The notes under the pieces were generated by a model that searched no databases, had not been told where the DNA came from, and was given only the letters and a program-made list of their open reading frames with translations. DNA of 64,000 bases from DASYPQ01 sp041488095 (GTDB lineage: Bacteria; Planctomycetota; UBA1135; GCA-002686595): contig JBGPOP010000013.1 of NCBI GenBank assembly GCA_041488095.1, positions 1 to 64,000 on the forward strand, read 5' to 3'. Shown piece after piece: positions 28,071 to 37,072 of this stretch. Position 1 is the stretch's first letter. Each line of letters begins with the position of its first letter. The position numbers and the translations under genes are program-made.

Positions 28071-28756
28071 GCCGACTCCAGCCCGAGCCTCAGCCGCATG
28101 CCCATCTTGACCTTGTACCACCCGATCTTCAGACCGTCCCACACCGTCACCCCCGGCACCGCGAAGGGCACGGTGATCGGTACCTCGACGATGCGCAGGC
28201 CCCGGTACATCGCGCGCATCATGAGCTCGCTCTCGATCTCGTAGCCGCGCGACTTCAGCTGGATCGCATAGAGAGCCTCGGCGCGGAAGGCTCGGTAGCC
28301 CGTCTCCGTGTCCGTCAGCCACCTCCAGGTCACCAGAAACGAGATGATCTTGAGGCCCCAATTGCCGAACGCGTTGATGCGCGAGGTGCGCAGGGTGCCG
28401 AGCATGCGGGAGCCTGAGACGAGATCGGCCCGTCCTTCTTCCAGCGGCTTCAGGAGGACCGGGATCTCCTCGGGCAAGTGCTGTCCGTCGGAGTCCATCA
28501 GGATCACCACGTCGGGGGAGAGCTTCCGGCTCGCCTCGATGCCCTTGATGATCGCGAAGCCCTTTCCGCGCACGTTCTCGGGCTCCGGCACGACCGCCCC
28601 GGCCGCCCGCGCCGCGGAGGCGGTGCCGTCGCGGGAGCCGTCGGCGACGACCAGGACGTCGTCGACGAAGGGGCGAGTGCGCTCCACGATCGAGGCGATC
28701 GACTTCTCGAGGTTGTAGGCCGGGAGGACGGCGACGACTTGGAGGGATCCGACCAT
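28067..28756 (-). CDS. Family 2 glycosyltransferase (DPM1/polyprenyl-phosphate type)
   Basis: 229 residues from the ATG opening VGSLQVVAVLPAYNLE; 51 more in-frame upstream codons look non-coding. GT-A fold with VVADGSRDGT, GKGFAIIKGIEAS, DVVILMDSDGQHLPEEIP, SGSRMLGTLRTSRINAFGNW and the GYRAFRAEAL helix. No C-terminal TM pair, so DPM1-like rather than ArnC-like. Probably transfers a sugar from a nucleotide donor to polyprenyl phosphate. A TAGAAT box about 80 nt upstream (28834-28839 region, minus strand orientation not certain) is a weak promoter candidate. Confidence 0.87.
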   Translation of the reverse strand: MVGSLQVVAVLPAYNLEKSIASIVERTRPFVDDVLVVADGSRDGTASAARAAGAVVPEPENVRGKGFAIIKGIEASRKLSPDVVILMDSDGQHLPEEIPVLLKPLEEGRADLVSGSRMLGTLRTSRINAFGNWGLKIISFLVTWRWLTDTETGYRAFRAEALYAIQLKSRGYEIESELMMRAMYRGLRIVEVPITVPFAVPGVTVWDGLKIGWYKVKMGMRLRLGLESA

Positions 28757-28921
28757 GCCGGTTGGGGGGTCTCGAGGTGCTTCTCTCGGGACGTTCTTCT
28801 CGGCCCGCTCTGCTCCCCTTGGGGGCCAGGATTCTAGAGACCGACCATCGACCCCGCAGAGCTTTCCCGCTCGATTCGCTCCCCCGCCGTCGCGAGCACC
28901 GTTGGACACGTCGGGAGGCGG

Positions 28922-28949
28922 TTGATCGACCGCCCCGGAGCGCTATGGT
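28922..28949 (+). promoter_or_regulatory. Promoter for alr: TTGATC-N16-TATGGT
   Basis: -35-like TTGATC (28922-28927), 16-nt spacer and -10-like TATGGT (28944-28949), ending 6 nt before the alr ATG. The expected transcription start coincides with the start codon. Confidence 0.5.
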
Positions 28950-28955
28950 GCGGCC

Positions 28956-30194
28956 ATGAGCGCCTACCGGGTCTGGGCCGAGATCGACCTCGACGCGCTC
29001 ACCCACAACCTGGCCGCCATCCGCCGCCGCGCCGGCTCCGGCGTGCGCGTGATGCTCGTCGTCAAGGCCGACGCCTACGGGCACGGTGCCGTCGCCGTGG
29101 CCAATCATGCCGTGCGTTGCGGCGTCGCCGCGCTCGGCGTCGGGACCTCCGCAGAGGCGCTCGAGCTGCGCGCCTCGGGCCTGCGCATACCGATCCTCGT
29201 GCTCGGAACGATCATCGACGAGGAGGCGCCCGACGCCCTGCGCCACGGCGTGCACATCGCGCTGCACTCCTCCGACCGCTGCGCGATGCTGCAGGACCTC
29301 GCCAAGAGGCTCGGCCTGCGCGCCAAGGTGCACCTCAACGTCGATACCGGGATGGGACGCCTGGGAGTGCTTCCCGGGCGGGCGCTCGAGCTCCTGCGCG
29401 CGATCCGCGCAGCCAGCCACCTCGAGCTCGCGGGCGTCATGAGCCACATCAGCGCGCCCGATGGGGCGCTCTCCGCGAGCACGGCCGAGCAGGGGCGCCT
29501 GTTCGAGGGCGTGCTGCGCGCAGCGCGCGCGGAAGGCCTTCTGCGCGGCTGGACCCACTTGGCGAACTCGGCCTCGATCTTCACCGATCTGAGACCGCGG
29601 TACGACACCGTGAGGCCCGGGATCAGCGCCTATGGGATCCTGCCCTGTGACCTCCCCGGCGCCGGCGACCTGCGCCCGGCGATGTCGCTGCGCAGCCAGA
29701 TCGTGTTCCTCAAGGACCTGCCGCCCGGCGCGACGGTCGGCTACGGATCGACCTGGAAGGCCGAGCGCACCACGCGCGTCGCCACGCTGCCGGTCGGCTA
29801 CGACGACGGCGTCTCGTGGCGGCTTTCGAACCGCGGCGAGGTGCTCGTCGGCGGCCGGCGAGCGCTGATGATCGGACGCATCTCGATGGACTACCTCACG
29901 ATCGACGTCACCCACGTTCCCGGCGCGAAGGTCGGCGACGTCGCGACGCTGATTGGCACGGACGGCGGCGAGACGATCTCGGTCGAGGAAGTCGCGCGCC
30001 GGGCCGACACGATCTCCTACGAAGTCGCGTGCGCGGTGGGCAAGCGCGTGCGGCGAACCTACGTCGGCGGCGCCGAGATCGACGTCCCGAGCCAGACCCA
30101 CCCACGTCCCACGGAGTCCGCGTGGACCCGCCGGTCGGCGTCACATCCGGCGGGCCCGCATGGGCTCGCCCGCCGTCCGGGCCTCGCTCCCTGA
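28956..30194 (+). CDS. alr: Alanine racemase
   Basis: 412 residues. Supplies D-alanine for peptidoglycan. Fold-type III PLP enzyme: the PLP lysine lies in VVKADAYGHGAVAVA, followed by HLNVDTGMGRLGV, the NSASIF strand, RPGISAYG and the catalytic-Tyr region MIGRISMDYLTID. The C-terminal 30 residues after the domain end are Pro/Arg/His-rich and probably disordered. The stop lies 4 nt before the AsmA-like gene. Confidence 0.95.
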   Translation: MSAYRVWAEIDLDALTHNLAAIRRRAGSGVRVMLVVKADAYGHGAVAVANHAVRCGVAALGVGTSAEALELRASGLRIPILVLGTIIDEEAPDALRHGVHIALHSSDRCAMLQDLAKRLGLRAKVHLNVDTGMGRLGVLPGRALELLRAIRAASHLELAGVMSHISAPDGALSASTAEQGRLFEGVLRAARAEGLLRGWTHLANSASIFTDLRPRYDTVRPGISAYGILPCDLPGAGDLRPAMSLRSQIVFLKDLPPGATVGYGSTWKAERTTRVATLPVGYDDGVSWRLSNRGEVLVGGRRALMIGRISMDYLTIDVTHVPGAKVGDVATLIGTDGGETISVEEVARRADTISYEVACAVGKRVRRTYVGGAEIDVPSQTHPRPTESAWTRRSASHPAGPHGLARRPGLAP

Positions 30195-30198
30195 GGCC

Positions 30199-33100
30199 AT
30201 GCGCACTCTCGCCCGTTTCCTCGGCCGGATGGTCCTGGCCCTGGGATGGCTGGCGTTCTTGGCGCTCGCGGGCCTGTTCCTGGCGGAGAAGACTGGCCTC
30301 TTGACCCACCTTGCGCGGAGCCTGATCGCCGAGCGCGCGGGGCCCGCCGGAGAGGACTTGCAGATCGATCACCTCTCGCTCTCCTGGTTCGACTCGCGCG
30401 TACATCTGTACGGCGTGAAGCTCGGCGAGGACGGCGATGCCGTGCTCTTCGAGGAGGCGGATCTCGAAATCGACGCGTTCCGTGGAGGCGGGCTGCGCGT
30501 CGCCGACGTCGAGGTCCGCGGAGGCCACGTGCGCCTCTCGCCGAAGCTCTTCGAGCGGGTGCAGTCGATGGCTGCGCGTTTTCCTCCGCGCGCGCCTGGC
30601 GAGCGACACACCGCGGCCGTGCCCTCGGTCACGATTCGCGGCCTCGAGCTCGACCTCGACACGGAACGCCTCGGGCGGCTGCCCCTCGGCCAGGTCGACG
30701 CCACGTTCCGCAGCACCTCCGCCGGGCCGTCGGTCCTCCGGGGTCGCCTGATCCCGAGCCTCTCGTCCACGCCCGGAGGGCCGGGCGAGATCTACCTCGC
30801 CGGACAGGAATTCGAGCCCGGCGCCTTCGAGGTTCTCGCTTCGGCGGCCGGCGTGCCCTTGTCGACGGACTACTTGCCGCAGGGGACCGTGCTCGATGGG
30901 CTGCGCCCCTTCGCGCCCAAGGGGCTCCTGGCGCTCCAGGCCTTCGGCCGGATCTTCCTCGACGGACGGTTGCCGCCACGCGGACGTGCGCACGTCGCGC
31001 TGACCGAGGGTCGCATCCTCGCCGCGGGCGGCAAGCAGTCGATCGAGGGCGTGAGCCTCGACCTCGAGACCACCTACGCGCCGAAGTCCTCCGAGGATTT
31101 GTGGAACCTCGCCGCGTGGACTGCGCGAGCTCGATCGTCCGGCCGATGGCGGGAGGTCCCCTTCGAGGCGGTCGCACGGCTCGCGGATGCGGCGGAGCCG
31201 GGACGTCTCGTCTCATGCCAGCTCCACGTGCCGCACCTGCCGTGCGCACACGAGATGATCGACCTGTTCGGGGACCGGCCGTCGGACGAGAGCCTGTGGC
31301 AGGCCCTCGAGCCGCGCGGCGAGGTCGAGCTGTGGGCCAGTCTCGCCTGCCCGCGGGACTGGCTCCCGGGCGAGCCCCTGGGCGAGAAGCTCGCGGCCGC
31401 CTTCGAAATCGCATTTTCGGGGAAGGCGGGGCTGACCTACCACGGTTTCCCGAGCCGCGCGACCGGCGAGCGCGACCAGGGATTCCCGCTCCCCGTCGAT
31501 GGACTCAAGGGCTCGGTCGTCTACGCCTTCGACGCCAAGCGCTTGCGCCCGGTGATGCTCGGCATCGTGGACGTCTCCGGCAGTCCCGGGCAGGGCTTCC
31601 TGCGCGCCACCGGGCGTGTGACTTCCCATCCGGTCAACGCGCCGCTCTACCTGCCCGGCCACGGCTACGTCGAGCTGGACCTGCGCGTCCAGGCGGGAGG
31701 CGTGCCGGTCGACGATCGTCTGCGCTCCGCCCTCGTCGGCCTCTCGGGAGCGGTCCCGCCCGCCGACACATGGGAGCCATTCCATCCTTCCGGAGGGGAG
31801 ATCGCCGCCGACTTGCGCGTCGTCCGCACCGTGGACATGGACTACGCGGCGACCCACCTCGAACTGGACCTCCAGGATGTCTCTCTGAGCTTTGGGGACC
31901 CGCCGATCCCCGTGAGCCGGGCGCGTGGGCGGCTCGAGTTCCTCTCCGACGGGCGCTCCGAGCGCGGTCTCGGAGCCGAAATGCAGGGAAGCCTGCGCAC
32001 GGCCTCGGATGTGCGCCTGTCGCTGCGCTTCCAGACCGATCCGTCCGCTCCCGCGCCTCCGGGCGGCAAGCTCCGGCTCGACGAGATGGCGTTTCTCTCC
32101 ATCCGGGCCGGGAGGATCTCGCTCACGGGCGACGACAAGAAGATCCTGGTGACGCAGTTCCCCTCGATCGGGGCAGCGCTGGACCTGGCCGCTCCGCGCG
32201 GGTTTGCCGACGTCGCCTACACCCGGGTCCGCACCGCGGAGGGCGCTCCCGCCTCGACCACGGCCGAGGTGACGTCCCGGGAGGCGGAGCTCCTGCCCCG
32301 CGACCTCAGGGTCCCCGCCAGCGCCGTGCGTGGGCGCGTGCTCGTGACCGCCCTCGAGGAGCATCCGGACGGGGAGGTGCGGACCGAGACGCGCCTCGCA
32401 CCGCTGATCGGCGCTCTGAGCGGCGACGCGCAGGTCGCGGTCACCGCAAGATTCCCCGAGGGCAAGCTCCACCTGCACGGCGCCGGCATCGATCTGACGA
32501 ACAAGAGCCTGCTCGGTGCGCTGGGCGAAGCGATCCGTTCACCCGGCCAGGTGCAGGGCGCGGACTTGACTGCGCTGAGCGTCGAGGGCGCGCTCGACTT
32601 CACCGGGGAAATTGCCCTCGCCGACGATCCCGCCAAGGCCAGCCAGACCTACTGGCTGTTCCTGCGCGAGAACAGCCTCCAGACCTCGAAGAGCTTCCGC
32701 CTCGACCGCCTGCGCGGAATCGTCGAGCTTCGGGTGCGGGACAGAGTGCTCCTCGGCCACCAGATCGAGGCGAGCCTGGCCGACACACCCCTCGATCTCA
32801 CCGAGCTGCGCATCGCGACAACAGCGGAGGGTTTCGAGCTCACGACGCGCATCCCGCACGTCGAGAACCTGCCGTTGGACCGGGACCACCTGCGCCCTTT
32901 CGTCGACGAGAAGACGCTCGACGCTCTGCTCGGGCCCCTGGGCTGGCGCGGCCGAATCGACCTCGAAGACGGGCGGGTCCGGATCACCGGTCCGCGCCAG
33001 GGCGACACCCGGCTCGAGTTCAGCGGGAAGGTCACGCCCAGCGACATGCAGGTGCAGCTCGGGCTCCCGTTCTCGATCCGCTCGGCCTCGGCCACGGTCG

Positions 33101-33918
33101 AGGAGCTCATTTACGAGGGCGGCCGCGTTCGCGCCGTGTGCAGGATCGAGGACCTCTACGGCACGATCGCCGACCGGGATCTCGCCAAGGCCAGCCTGCT
33201 GATCACCTATGTCGAGCCCAGGCTGTCGATCGAGAGCCTGCGAGGAGAGCTCGAAGGCGGCACGATCCGTCCGCTCGGCGAAGGGGCCGAGCGCGGCGGC
33301 ACCGCCTTCTCGATCGACCTGGAGGAGCCCTTCCCCTTCCAGCTCGCTCTCGATCTGCGCGGGGTCCAGCTGGCCGGGCTCTCCCGCGGCCTCTTCGACA
33401 CGAGCTTCGCCACGCGCGGCAAGCTCGATTGCCGCCTGCGCCTCACCGGGGACACGCGCAAGGTGCTCGAGATCCAGGGCTCGGGATCGATCCAGATGAG
33501 CGAGTCACGCTTGTGGTCGGTGCCCGTGTTCAGGGCGCTGTTCTCCCAGCTCGGCATCGACGACCAGGCCGTCTTCGACCGCATGGCGGCGAACGTCCGC
33601 GTCCGGAATGGCGTGATCTGGACCGACGACATCTCGGTCCACAGCCCGATCCTGCAGCTCGTCGGCAACGGATGGGTCGACTTCGACGGCGGCCTGAAGG
33701 AGGACCTGCAGGTGCGCTACGGCCTGATCGACCGGCTCGGCCCTCTGACCCGGATCCTGTACGCGATCCAGAAGGAGCTGCTTTCGGTGGCGATCCGTGG
33801 CGATCTCGCCCGTCCCAAGGTGATCCTGAAGAACCCCTGGACGCGCGTCTACGCGCAAGCCGATCGCTACCGATCCCTGCCTCTCCCCGGCTTCTCACCC
33901 TTGCCTCCGCGATTCTGA
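30199..33918 (+). CDS. Very large AsmA/YhdP-like envelope protein
   Basis: 1239 residues, ATG preceded by TGAGG. One N-terminal TM helix (residues 5-32) and then a long, beta-rich extracytoplasmic part. The C-terminal 250 residues (SGSIQMSESRLWSVPVFRALFSQLGI, VRNGVIWTDDISVHSPILQLVGNGWVDFDGGLKEDLQVRYGL) match the AsmA-like C-terminal module in which an inner-membrane anchored beta-groove ends near the outer membrane. AsmA, TamB and YhdP proteins carry phospholipids between membranes. The family is inferred from architecture and the DFDGG-type motif. No cysteine-rich or enzymatic site is seen. It lies between alr and manC, in the same direction. Confidence 0.8.
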   Translation: MRTLARFLGRMVLALGWLAFLALAGLFLAEKTGLLTHLARSLIAERAGPAGEDLQIDHLSLSWFDSRVHLYGVKLGEDGDAVLFEEADLEIDAFRGGGLRVADVEVRGGHVRLSPKLFERVQSMAARFPPRAPGERHTAAVPSVTIRGLELDLDTERLGRLPLGQVDATFRSTSAGPSVLRGRLIPSLSSTPGGPGEIYLAGQEFEPGAFEVLASAAGVPLSTDYLPQGTVLDGLRPFAPKGLLALQAFGRIFLDGRLPPRGRAHVALTEGRILAAGGKQSIEGVSLDLETTYAPKSSEDLWNLAAWTARARSSGRWREVPFEAVARLADAAEPGRLVSCQLHVPHLPCAHEMIDLFGDRPSDESLWQALEPRGEVELWASLACPRDWLPGEPLGEKLAAAFEIAFSGKAGLTYHGFPSRATGERDQGFPLPVDGLKGSVVYAFDAKRLRPVMLGIVDVSGSPGQGFLRATGRVTSHPVNAPLYLPGHGYVELDLRVQAGGVPVDDRLRSALVGLSGAVPPADTWEPFHPSGGEIAADLRVVRTVDMDYAATHLELDLQDVSLSFGDPPIPVSRARGRLEFLSDGRSERGLGAEMQGSLRTASDVRLSLRFQTDPSAPAPPGGKLRLDEMAFLSIRAGRISLTGDDKKILVTQFPSIGAALDLAAPRGFADVAYTRVRTAEGAPASTTAEVTSREAELLPRDLRVPASAVRGRVLVTALEEHPDGEVRTETRLAPLIGALSGDAQVAVTARFPEGKLHLHGAGIDLTNKSLLGALGEAIRSPGQVQGADLTALSVEGALDFTGEIALADDPAKASQTYWLFLRENSLQTSKSFRLDRLRGIVELRVRDRVLLGHQIEASLADTPLDLTELRIATTAEGFELTTRIPHVENLPLDRDHLRPFVDEKTLDALLGPLGWRGRIDLEDGRVRITGPRQGDTRLEFSGKVTPSDMQVQLGLPFSIRSASATVEELIYEGGRVRAVCRIEDLYGTIADRDLAKASLLITYVEPRLSIESLRGELEGGTIRPLGEGAERGGTAFSIDLEEPFPFQLALDLRGVQLAGLSRGLFDTSFATRGKLDCRLRLTGDTRKVLEIQGSGSIQMSESRLWSVPVFRALFSQLGIDDQAVFDRMAANVRVRNGVIWTDDISVHSPILQLVGNGWVDFDGGLKEDLQVRYGLIDRLGPLTRILYAIQKELLSVAIRGDLARPKVILKNPWTRVYAQADRYRSLPLPGFSPLPPRF

Positions 33919-33942
33919 TTCCTGAGGCGTGCCCGCGCGGCC

Positions 33943-33948
33943 TACACT
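33943..33948 (+). promoter_or_regulatory. -10-like box TACACT before manC
   Basis: TACACT ends 8 nt before the manC ATG, in the 38-nt gap after the AsmA-like gene. Confidence 0.4.
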
Positions 33949-33956
33949 GCGGACTC

Positions 33957-35027
33957 ATGCGCCAGCCGAGCCTCTGGGCGGTCGTCCTCGCCGGCGGGTC
34001 GGGCACGCGCTTCTGGCCGGCGAGCCGCAGGGCGCTGCCCAAGCAGTTCCTGCCGATCGCAGGCGGGCGCTCCCTGCTCGCGCAGACCGCGGCGCGTCTG
34101 AGAGGCGCCGTCGCCTGGGAGCGAGTGCTCGTCGTCACGTTGCGGGATCACGTCGCCCTGGTCAGGAAGCACTTGCCCAGGGTTCCTCCCGAAAACGTGC
34201 TCGCGGAGCCGGCCGGCCGGAACACGGCGGCCGCCGTCGCCTGGGCCGCGCTCGAGATCGGGCGCCGCGACGCTGCCTCGGTCCAGGCCGTTCTGCCCTC
34301 CGACCACGTGATCGCTCCCGCCGCGGACTTCCGGAGGACGCTGCTCGCCGCCGCGGAGGAGGCGCGGGAGAGCCGAGCGCTCCTGACGTTCGGGATCCGT
34401 CCGACCTCACCGTCGACGGGCTACGGCTGGATCGAGGCCGGTCCGCGTCTGCGCGTGCGCGAGGGCGTGCCGGTCTGCGAGGTCGAACGCTTCGTCGAGA
34501 AGCCCGACCGCGCGCGCGCGGAGGCGTTCCTCGCCGGCGGTCACCACTTGTGGAACTCGGGGATGTTCGTGTGGCGCACGGATGTGATCCTGGATGCCCT
34601 GCGCGAGCACGCGGGGGACCTGATGGCCAAGCTTTCGAGCGCGGCGGACGCGGGCGCTTTTGCGGCAGCGTATGCCTCGCTCCCTTCGGTGTCCGTCGAC
34701 GTTGCCGTGCTCGAGAAGGCGGCGGGGGTCCGCGTGCTCCCGGTCGAATTCAGCTGGAGCGACGTCGGATCCTGGGCAGCGCTGCCCGGAGTGCTGCCCT
34801 CCGACGGAGATGGGAACTGCGCGGCCGGCGGCGTGCGGGTCCTCGGCGAGGAATCCTCGGGCTGTGTCGTGTGGGGGCGGGCAGGCGAGCTGACGGCGTT
34901 GATCGGCGTCCGCGACCTGGTCGTGGTGCGTGCGGGGAAGGCGACGCTCGTCTGCCCGCGCGAGCGCTCGCAGGAGGTGCGCCGCATCGTGGCCCGTCTC
35001 GAGAAGGACGGTTCTTCCTTCCTGTAG
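33957..35027 (+). CDS. manC: Mannose-1-phosphate guanylyltransferase
   Basis: 356 residues, single nucleotidyltransferase domain (no C-terminal isomerase). Signature AVVLAGGSGTRFWPASRRALPKQFLPI with the catalytic Arg/Lys, then AEPAGRNTAAAVAWAAL, LPSDHVI, GIRPTSPSTGYGWIE, FVEKPDRARAEAFL, LWNSGMFVW and the closing FSWSDVGSW. Makes GDP-mannose, a likely donor for the glycosyltransferases and nucleotide-sugar enzymes encoded upstream. Four nt separate its stop from ruvX. Confidence 0.94.
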   Translation: MRQPSLWAVVLAGGSGTRFWPASRRALPKQFLPIAGGRSLLAQTAARLRGAVAWERVLVVTLRDHVALVRKHLPRVPPENVLAEPAGRNTAAAVAWAALEIGRRDAASVQAVLPSDHVIAPAADFRRTLLAAAEEARESRALLTFGIRPTSPSTGYGWIEAGPRLRVREGVPVCEVERFVEKPDRARAEAFLAGGHHLWNSGMFVWRTDVILDALREHAGDLMAKLSSAADAGAFAAAYASLPSVSVDVAVLEKAAGVRVLPVEFSWSDVGSWAALPGVLPSDGDGNCAAGGVRVLGEESSGCVVWGRAGELTALIGVRDLVVVRAGKATLVCPRERSQEVRRIVARLEKDGSSFL

Positions 35028-35031
35028 TGGA

Positions 35032-35466
35032 ATGACGCGCAAGGGCGGCGTCCTGGCGATCGACCACGGCACGAAGCGCGCCGGGTTCGCTGTCGTCGAC
35101 GAGCTGCGCATCGCAGCCCGCGCCCTGGATACCTGGCGAGGACCCGGGAGCGAGAGCGCGTTGTTCGATCACATCGATCGGCTGCTCGCCGAGCGCGACG
35201 TCTCGGTCCTCCTCGTCGGCCTGCCGCTGCACATGGACGGAGGAGAAGGTGCGCGCGCCGCAGAAGTCCGGGCCTTCGCGGGGCGCCTCGCCGCGCGCTT
35301 TTCGGAGCTGGAAGTCGTCCTCCACGACGAACGCCTCTCGACCAAGGCGGCCGAGGATCTCTTGCGCGAAACGGATTTGCGCGCGGATGAGAGGCGCGCG
35401 CGCCGTGACAGCTTCAGCGCCCTGGTGATCCTGCGCGACTGGATCGCCGCGGGCGAGCCGCGCTAG
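35032..35466 (+). CDS. ruvX: Putative Holliday junction resolvase / YqgF pre-16S rRNA nuclease
   Basis: 144 residues, RNase H-like fold. LAIDHGTKRAGFAVVD carries the first catalytic Asp, VLLVGLPLHMDGGEGARAAEVRAFAGRL the Gly-Leu-Pro loop, and the later DERLSTKAAEDLL and DSFSALVILRDWI the remaining acidic sites. Family members process the 5' end of 16S rRNA. Its last 4 nt overlap the end of the convergent alpha/beta hydrolase gene. Confidence 0.92.
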   Translation: MTRKGGVLAIDHGTKRAGFAVVDELRIAARALDTWRGPGSESALFDHIDRLLAERDVSVLLVGLPLHMDGGEGARAAEVRAFAGRLAARFSELEVVLHDERLSTKAAEDLLRETDLRADERRARRDSFSALVILRDWIAAGEPR

Positions 35467-36350
35467 CGGGGCAGCTTCGCGTCCAGCCACGCCGTCACGA
35501 CGGCGATCACGTCGCCCGCGCGCGATTCGTGGAAGAGGTCGTGCGAGAGACCTTCGAAGACCTGGACATCGAGCGACGGCCCGGAGAGGGAGCGCGCGAC
35601 CTCGGCACGCGCGATCGGGTCACGATCGCCTTGGAGCACGAGGGTCGGCATCGGAAGCTGCGCGATCCTCGGGGGGTACTTGCGCGCCGCCTCCTCGGCC
35701 TGCGCACCGGATCTCACCGTGATCACGTCGTGGACCAGAGCGTCATCGCCCCTCGACCTGCGCTCCTCCGCGTCTCCCGTGAGCTGCTCGCTCGTCCAGC
35801 CGATTCGACCCGGCGAGGTCGGCCGGACCTTCTTCAGCATTTTCAAGAGGCCGCCAGCAGGCTGCGGCATCTCGAACCGAGGCTCGAGCAGCGGGGCCGA
35901 GAGCACGAGTGCGGCGACCCCCTCGGGGCGCTCGCACGCGTAGGCCAGGCAGTACAAGGCGCCCAGCCCCTGCCCGATCAGGACCTTGGGGGCTTCCGGC
36001 TGGCGGTACGCGAGGTGATCCTGGACGTCGCCTACATCGCGCAAGACCTCGCGGATCCCTGCGCTGTGTCCGCGCTCGCCCTCGGAGCGCCCGTGGCCGC
36101 GAAGATCGGGCAGCGCGACCGACCAACCCGCGGAGGCCAGTCCTCGTGCCAGCCGGAGATAGCGGCCGCCGTGCTCGCCCGCGTCGTGCACGATCGTCAC
36201 AGCGCCGCGCGGCTCGCCGTGCGCCGCCAGCTCGAGGACGTGGAGCAGGACCAGGCCTGCGGCCTTGTGCGAGAGGCCGGCTCCTGCCTCACCCTCTGCG
36301 GTGGACTCGCGCAGCTCGAGGTAGGTGACGAAGGGCTCGCTTTCGCTCAT
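35463..36350 (-). CDS. Alpha/beta hydrolase lacking the nucleophile Ser
   Basis: 295 residues from the ATG at 36350; a TTG at 36371 seven codons upstream is an alternative. Overall like monoacylglycerol lipases (Hydrolase_4): VTIVHDAGEHGGRYLRLARGLASAGWSVALPDLRGHGRSEG, then VLQGDRDPIA with the acid Asp and GLSHDLFHE with the His. The nucleophile elbow, normally G-H-S-M-G, reads G-Q-G-L-G, so Ser is Gly, confirmed at codon level (ggg cag ggg ctg ggc). The protein is therefore probably not a serine hydrolase, unless another residue substitutes. No link to its neighbours is evident. Confidence 0.8.
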   Translation of the reverse strand: MSESEPFVTYLELRESTAEGEAGAGLSHKAAGLVLLHVLELAAHGEPRGAVTIVHDAGEHGGRYLRLARGLASAGWSVALPDLRGHGRSEGERGHSAGIREVLRDVGDVQDHLAYRQPEAPKVLIGQGLGALYCLAYACERPEGVAALVLSAPLLEPRFEMPQPAGGLLKMLKKVRPTSPGRIGWTSEQLTGDAEERRSRGDDALVHDVITVRSGAQAEEAARKYPPRIAQLPMPTLVLQGDRDPIARAEVARSLSGPSLDVQVFEGLSHDLFHESRAGDVIAVVTAWLDAKLPR

Positions 36351-36449
36351 GGGCAGCGCGGGCCGCGCCAAGCTCCGAAGATCGCAGGGTAGAGGCCGAC
36401 CCCGGAAGCGGCAAGGAGCCTGAAGGATGCAGCCGGGGTGATCCTTTCG

Positions 36450-36455
36450 TAGACT
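36450..36455 (+). promoter_or_regulatory. -10 box TAGACT of the RNase P RNA gene
   Basis: TAGACT ends 7 nt before the 5' end of RNase P RNA helix P1 (36463). Because that 5' end is fixed by pairing, it calibrates the -10-to-start distance for the other TAnnnT boxes in the window. A -35 is not clear. Confidence 0.5.
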
Positions 36456-36462
36456 GATGGAG

Positions 36463-36864
36463 GCGTGAGAGGCCGGGGCGGCCGCTCTGCGCGCTCCCCG
36501 CTGGGGAGCGTGCGGGGAGGAAAGTCCGGACTCCGCAGGTCAGGGTGGTTGCCAACAGCAACCGGCCGCGAGGCTAGGGAAAGTGCCACAGAGAAAAGAC
36601 CGCCGACGCAGGGTCGAGCCTTCGGGCGATGGCTCCTGCGGGCAAGGGTGAAACGGTGCGGTAAGAGCGCACCGCAGTCCTGGTGACAGGGCTGGCACGG
36701 CAAACCCCACCCGGAGAAAGGCCAAATAGGGAAGGACCGCGTAGACCTGCGCAACGCTCCTTCCGGGTAGACCGTTCGAGGCCGGACGCGAGTCCGGTCC
36801 CAGAGAAATGGCCGCCCCTTCCCATTCGGGAAGGACAGGATCCGGCTTACACGGCCTCTCACGC
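36463..36864 (+). ncRNA. rnpB: RNase P RNA (bacterial class A)
   Basis: About 400 nt. P1 is a perfect 12-bp pairing of 36463-36474 with 36853-36864. Conserved elements in order: the GAGGAAAGTCCGGACTCC block near 36517, GCCACAGAGAAAAGACCGCC near 36586, the GGTGAAACGGTGCGGTAAGAGCGCACCG region near 36650 and the 3' ACAGGATCCGGCTTACACGGCC. Catalytic RNA that removes 5' leaders from tRNA precursors. It stands alone, plus strand, with a promoter box just upstream. No terminator hairpin with a T-run was seen directly after it. Confidence 0.97.
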
Positions 36865-36958
36865 CACCTCCACTTTCCCGGGACGGGGAGGAGGATCCGC
36901 TGTCCGAATCGAGGTACCACAAGATGCTGGGGGTCGGACACTCCAATGGTCCCGGCTA

Positions 36959-36987
36959 TTGACGATTCGGGCCTGATCGCGTAGAAT
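36959..36987 (+). promoter_or_regulatory. Sigma-70-type promoter TTGACG-N17-TAGAAT
   Basis: Best-spaced housekeeping promoter in the window: TTGACG at 36959-36964, 17-nt spacer, TAGAAT at 36982-36987. The transcript would start near 36994 and lead into the NUDIX gene at 37073 with an approximately 79-nt leader that holds a small GCCCC/GGGGC hairpin. Confidence 0.7.
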
Positions 36988-37072
36988 CGCGACACCCCTG
37001 CCAGCCCCTTGTACGGGGCCTCGTGTGTTGGAGGCAGGTTCCCGCACGCCTCCTCCACTCGCCGTCACCGCC

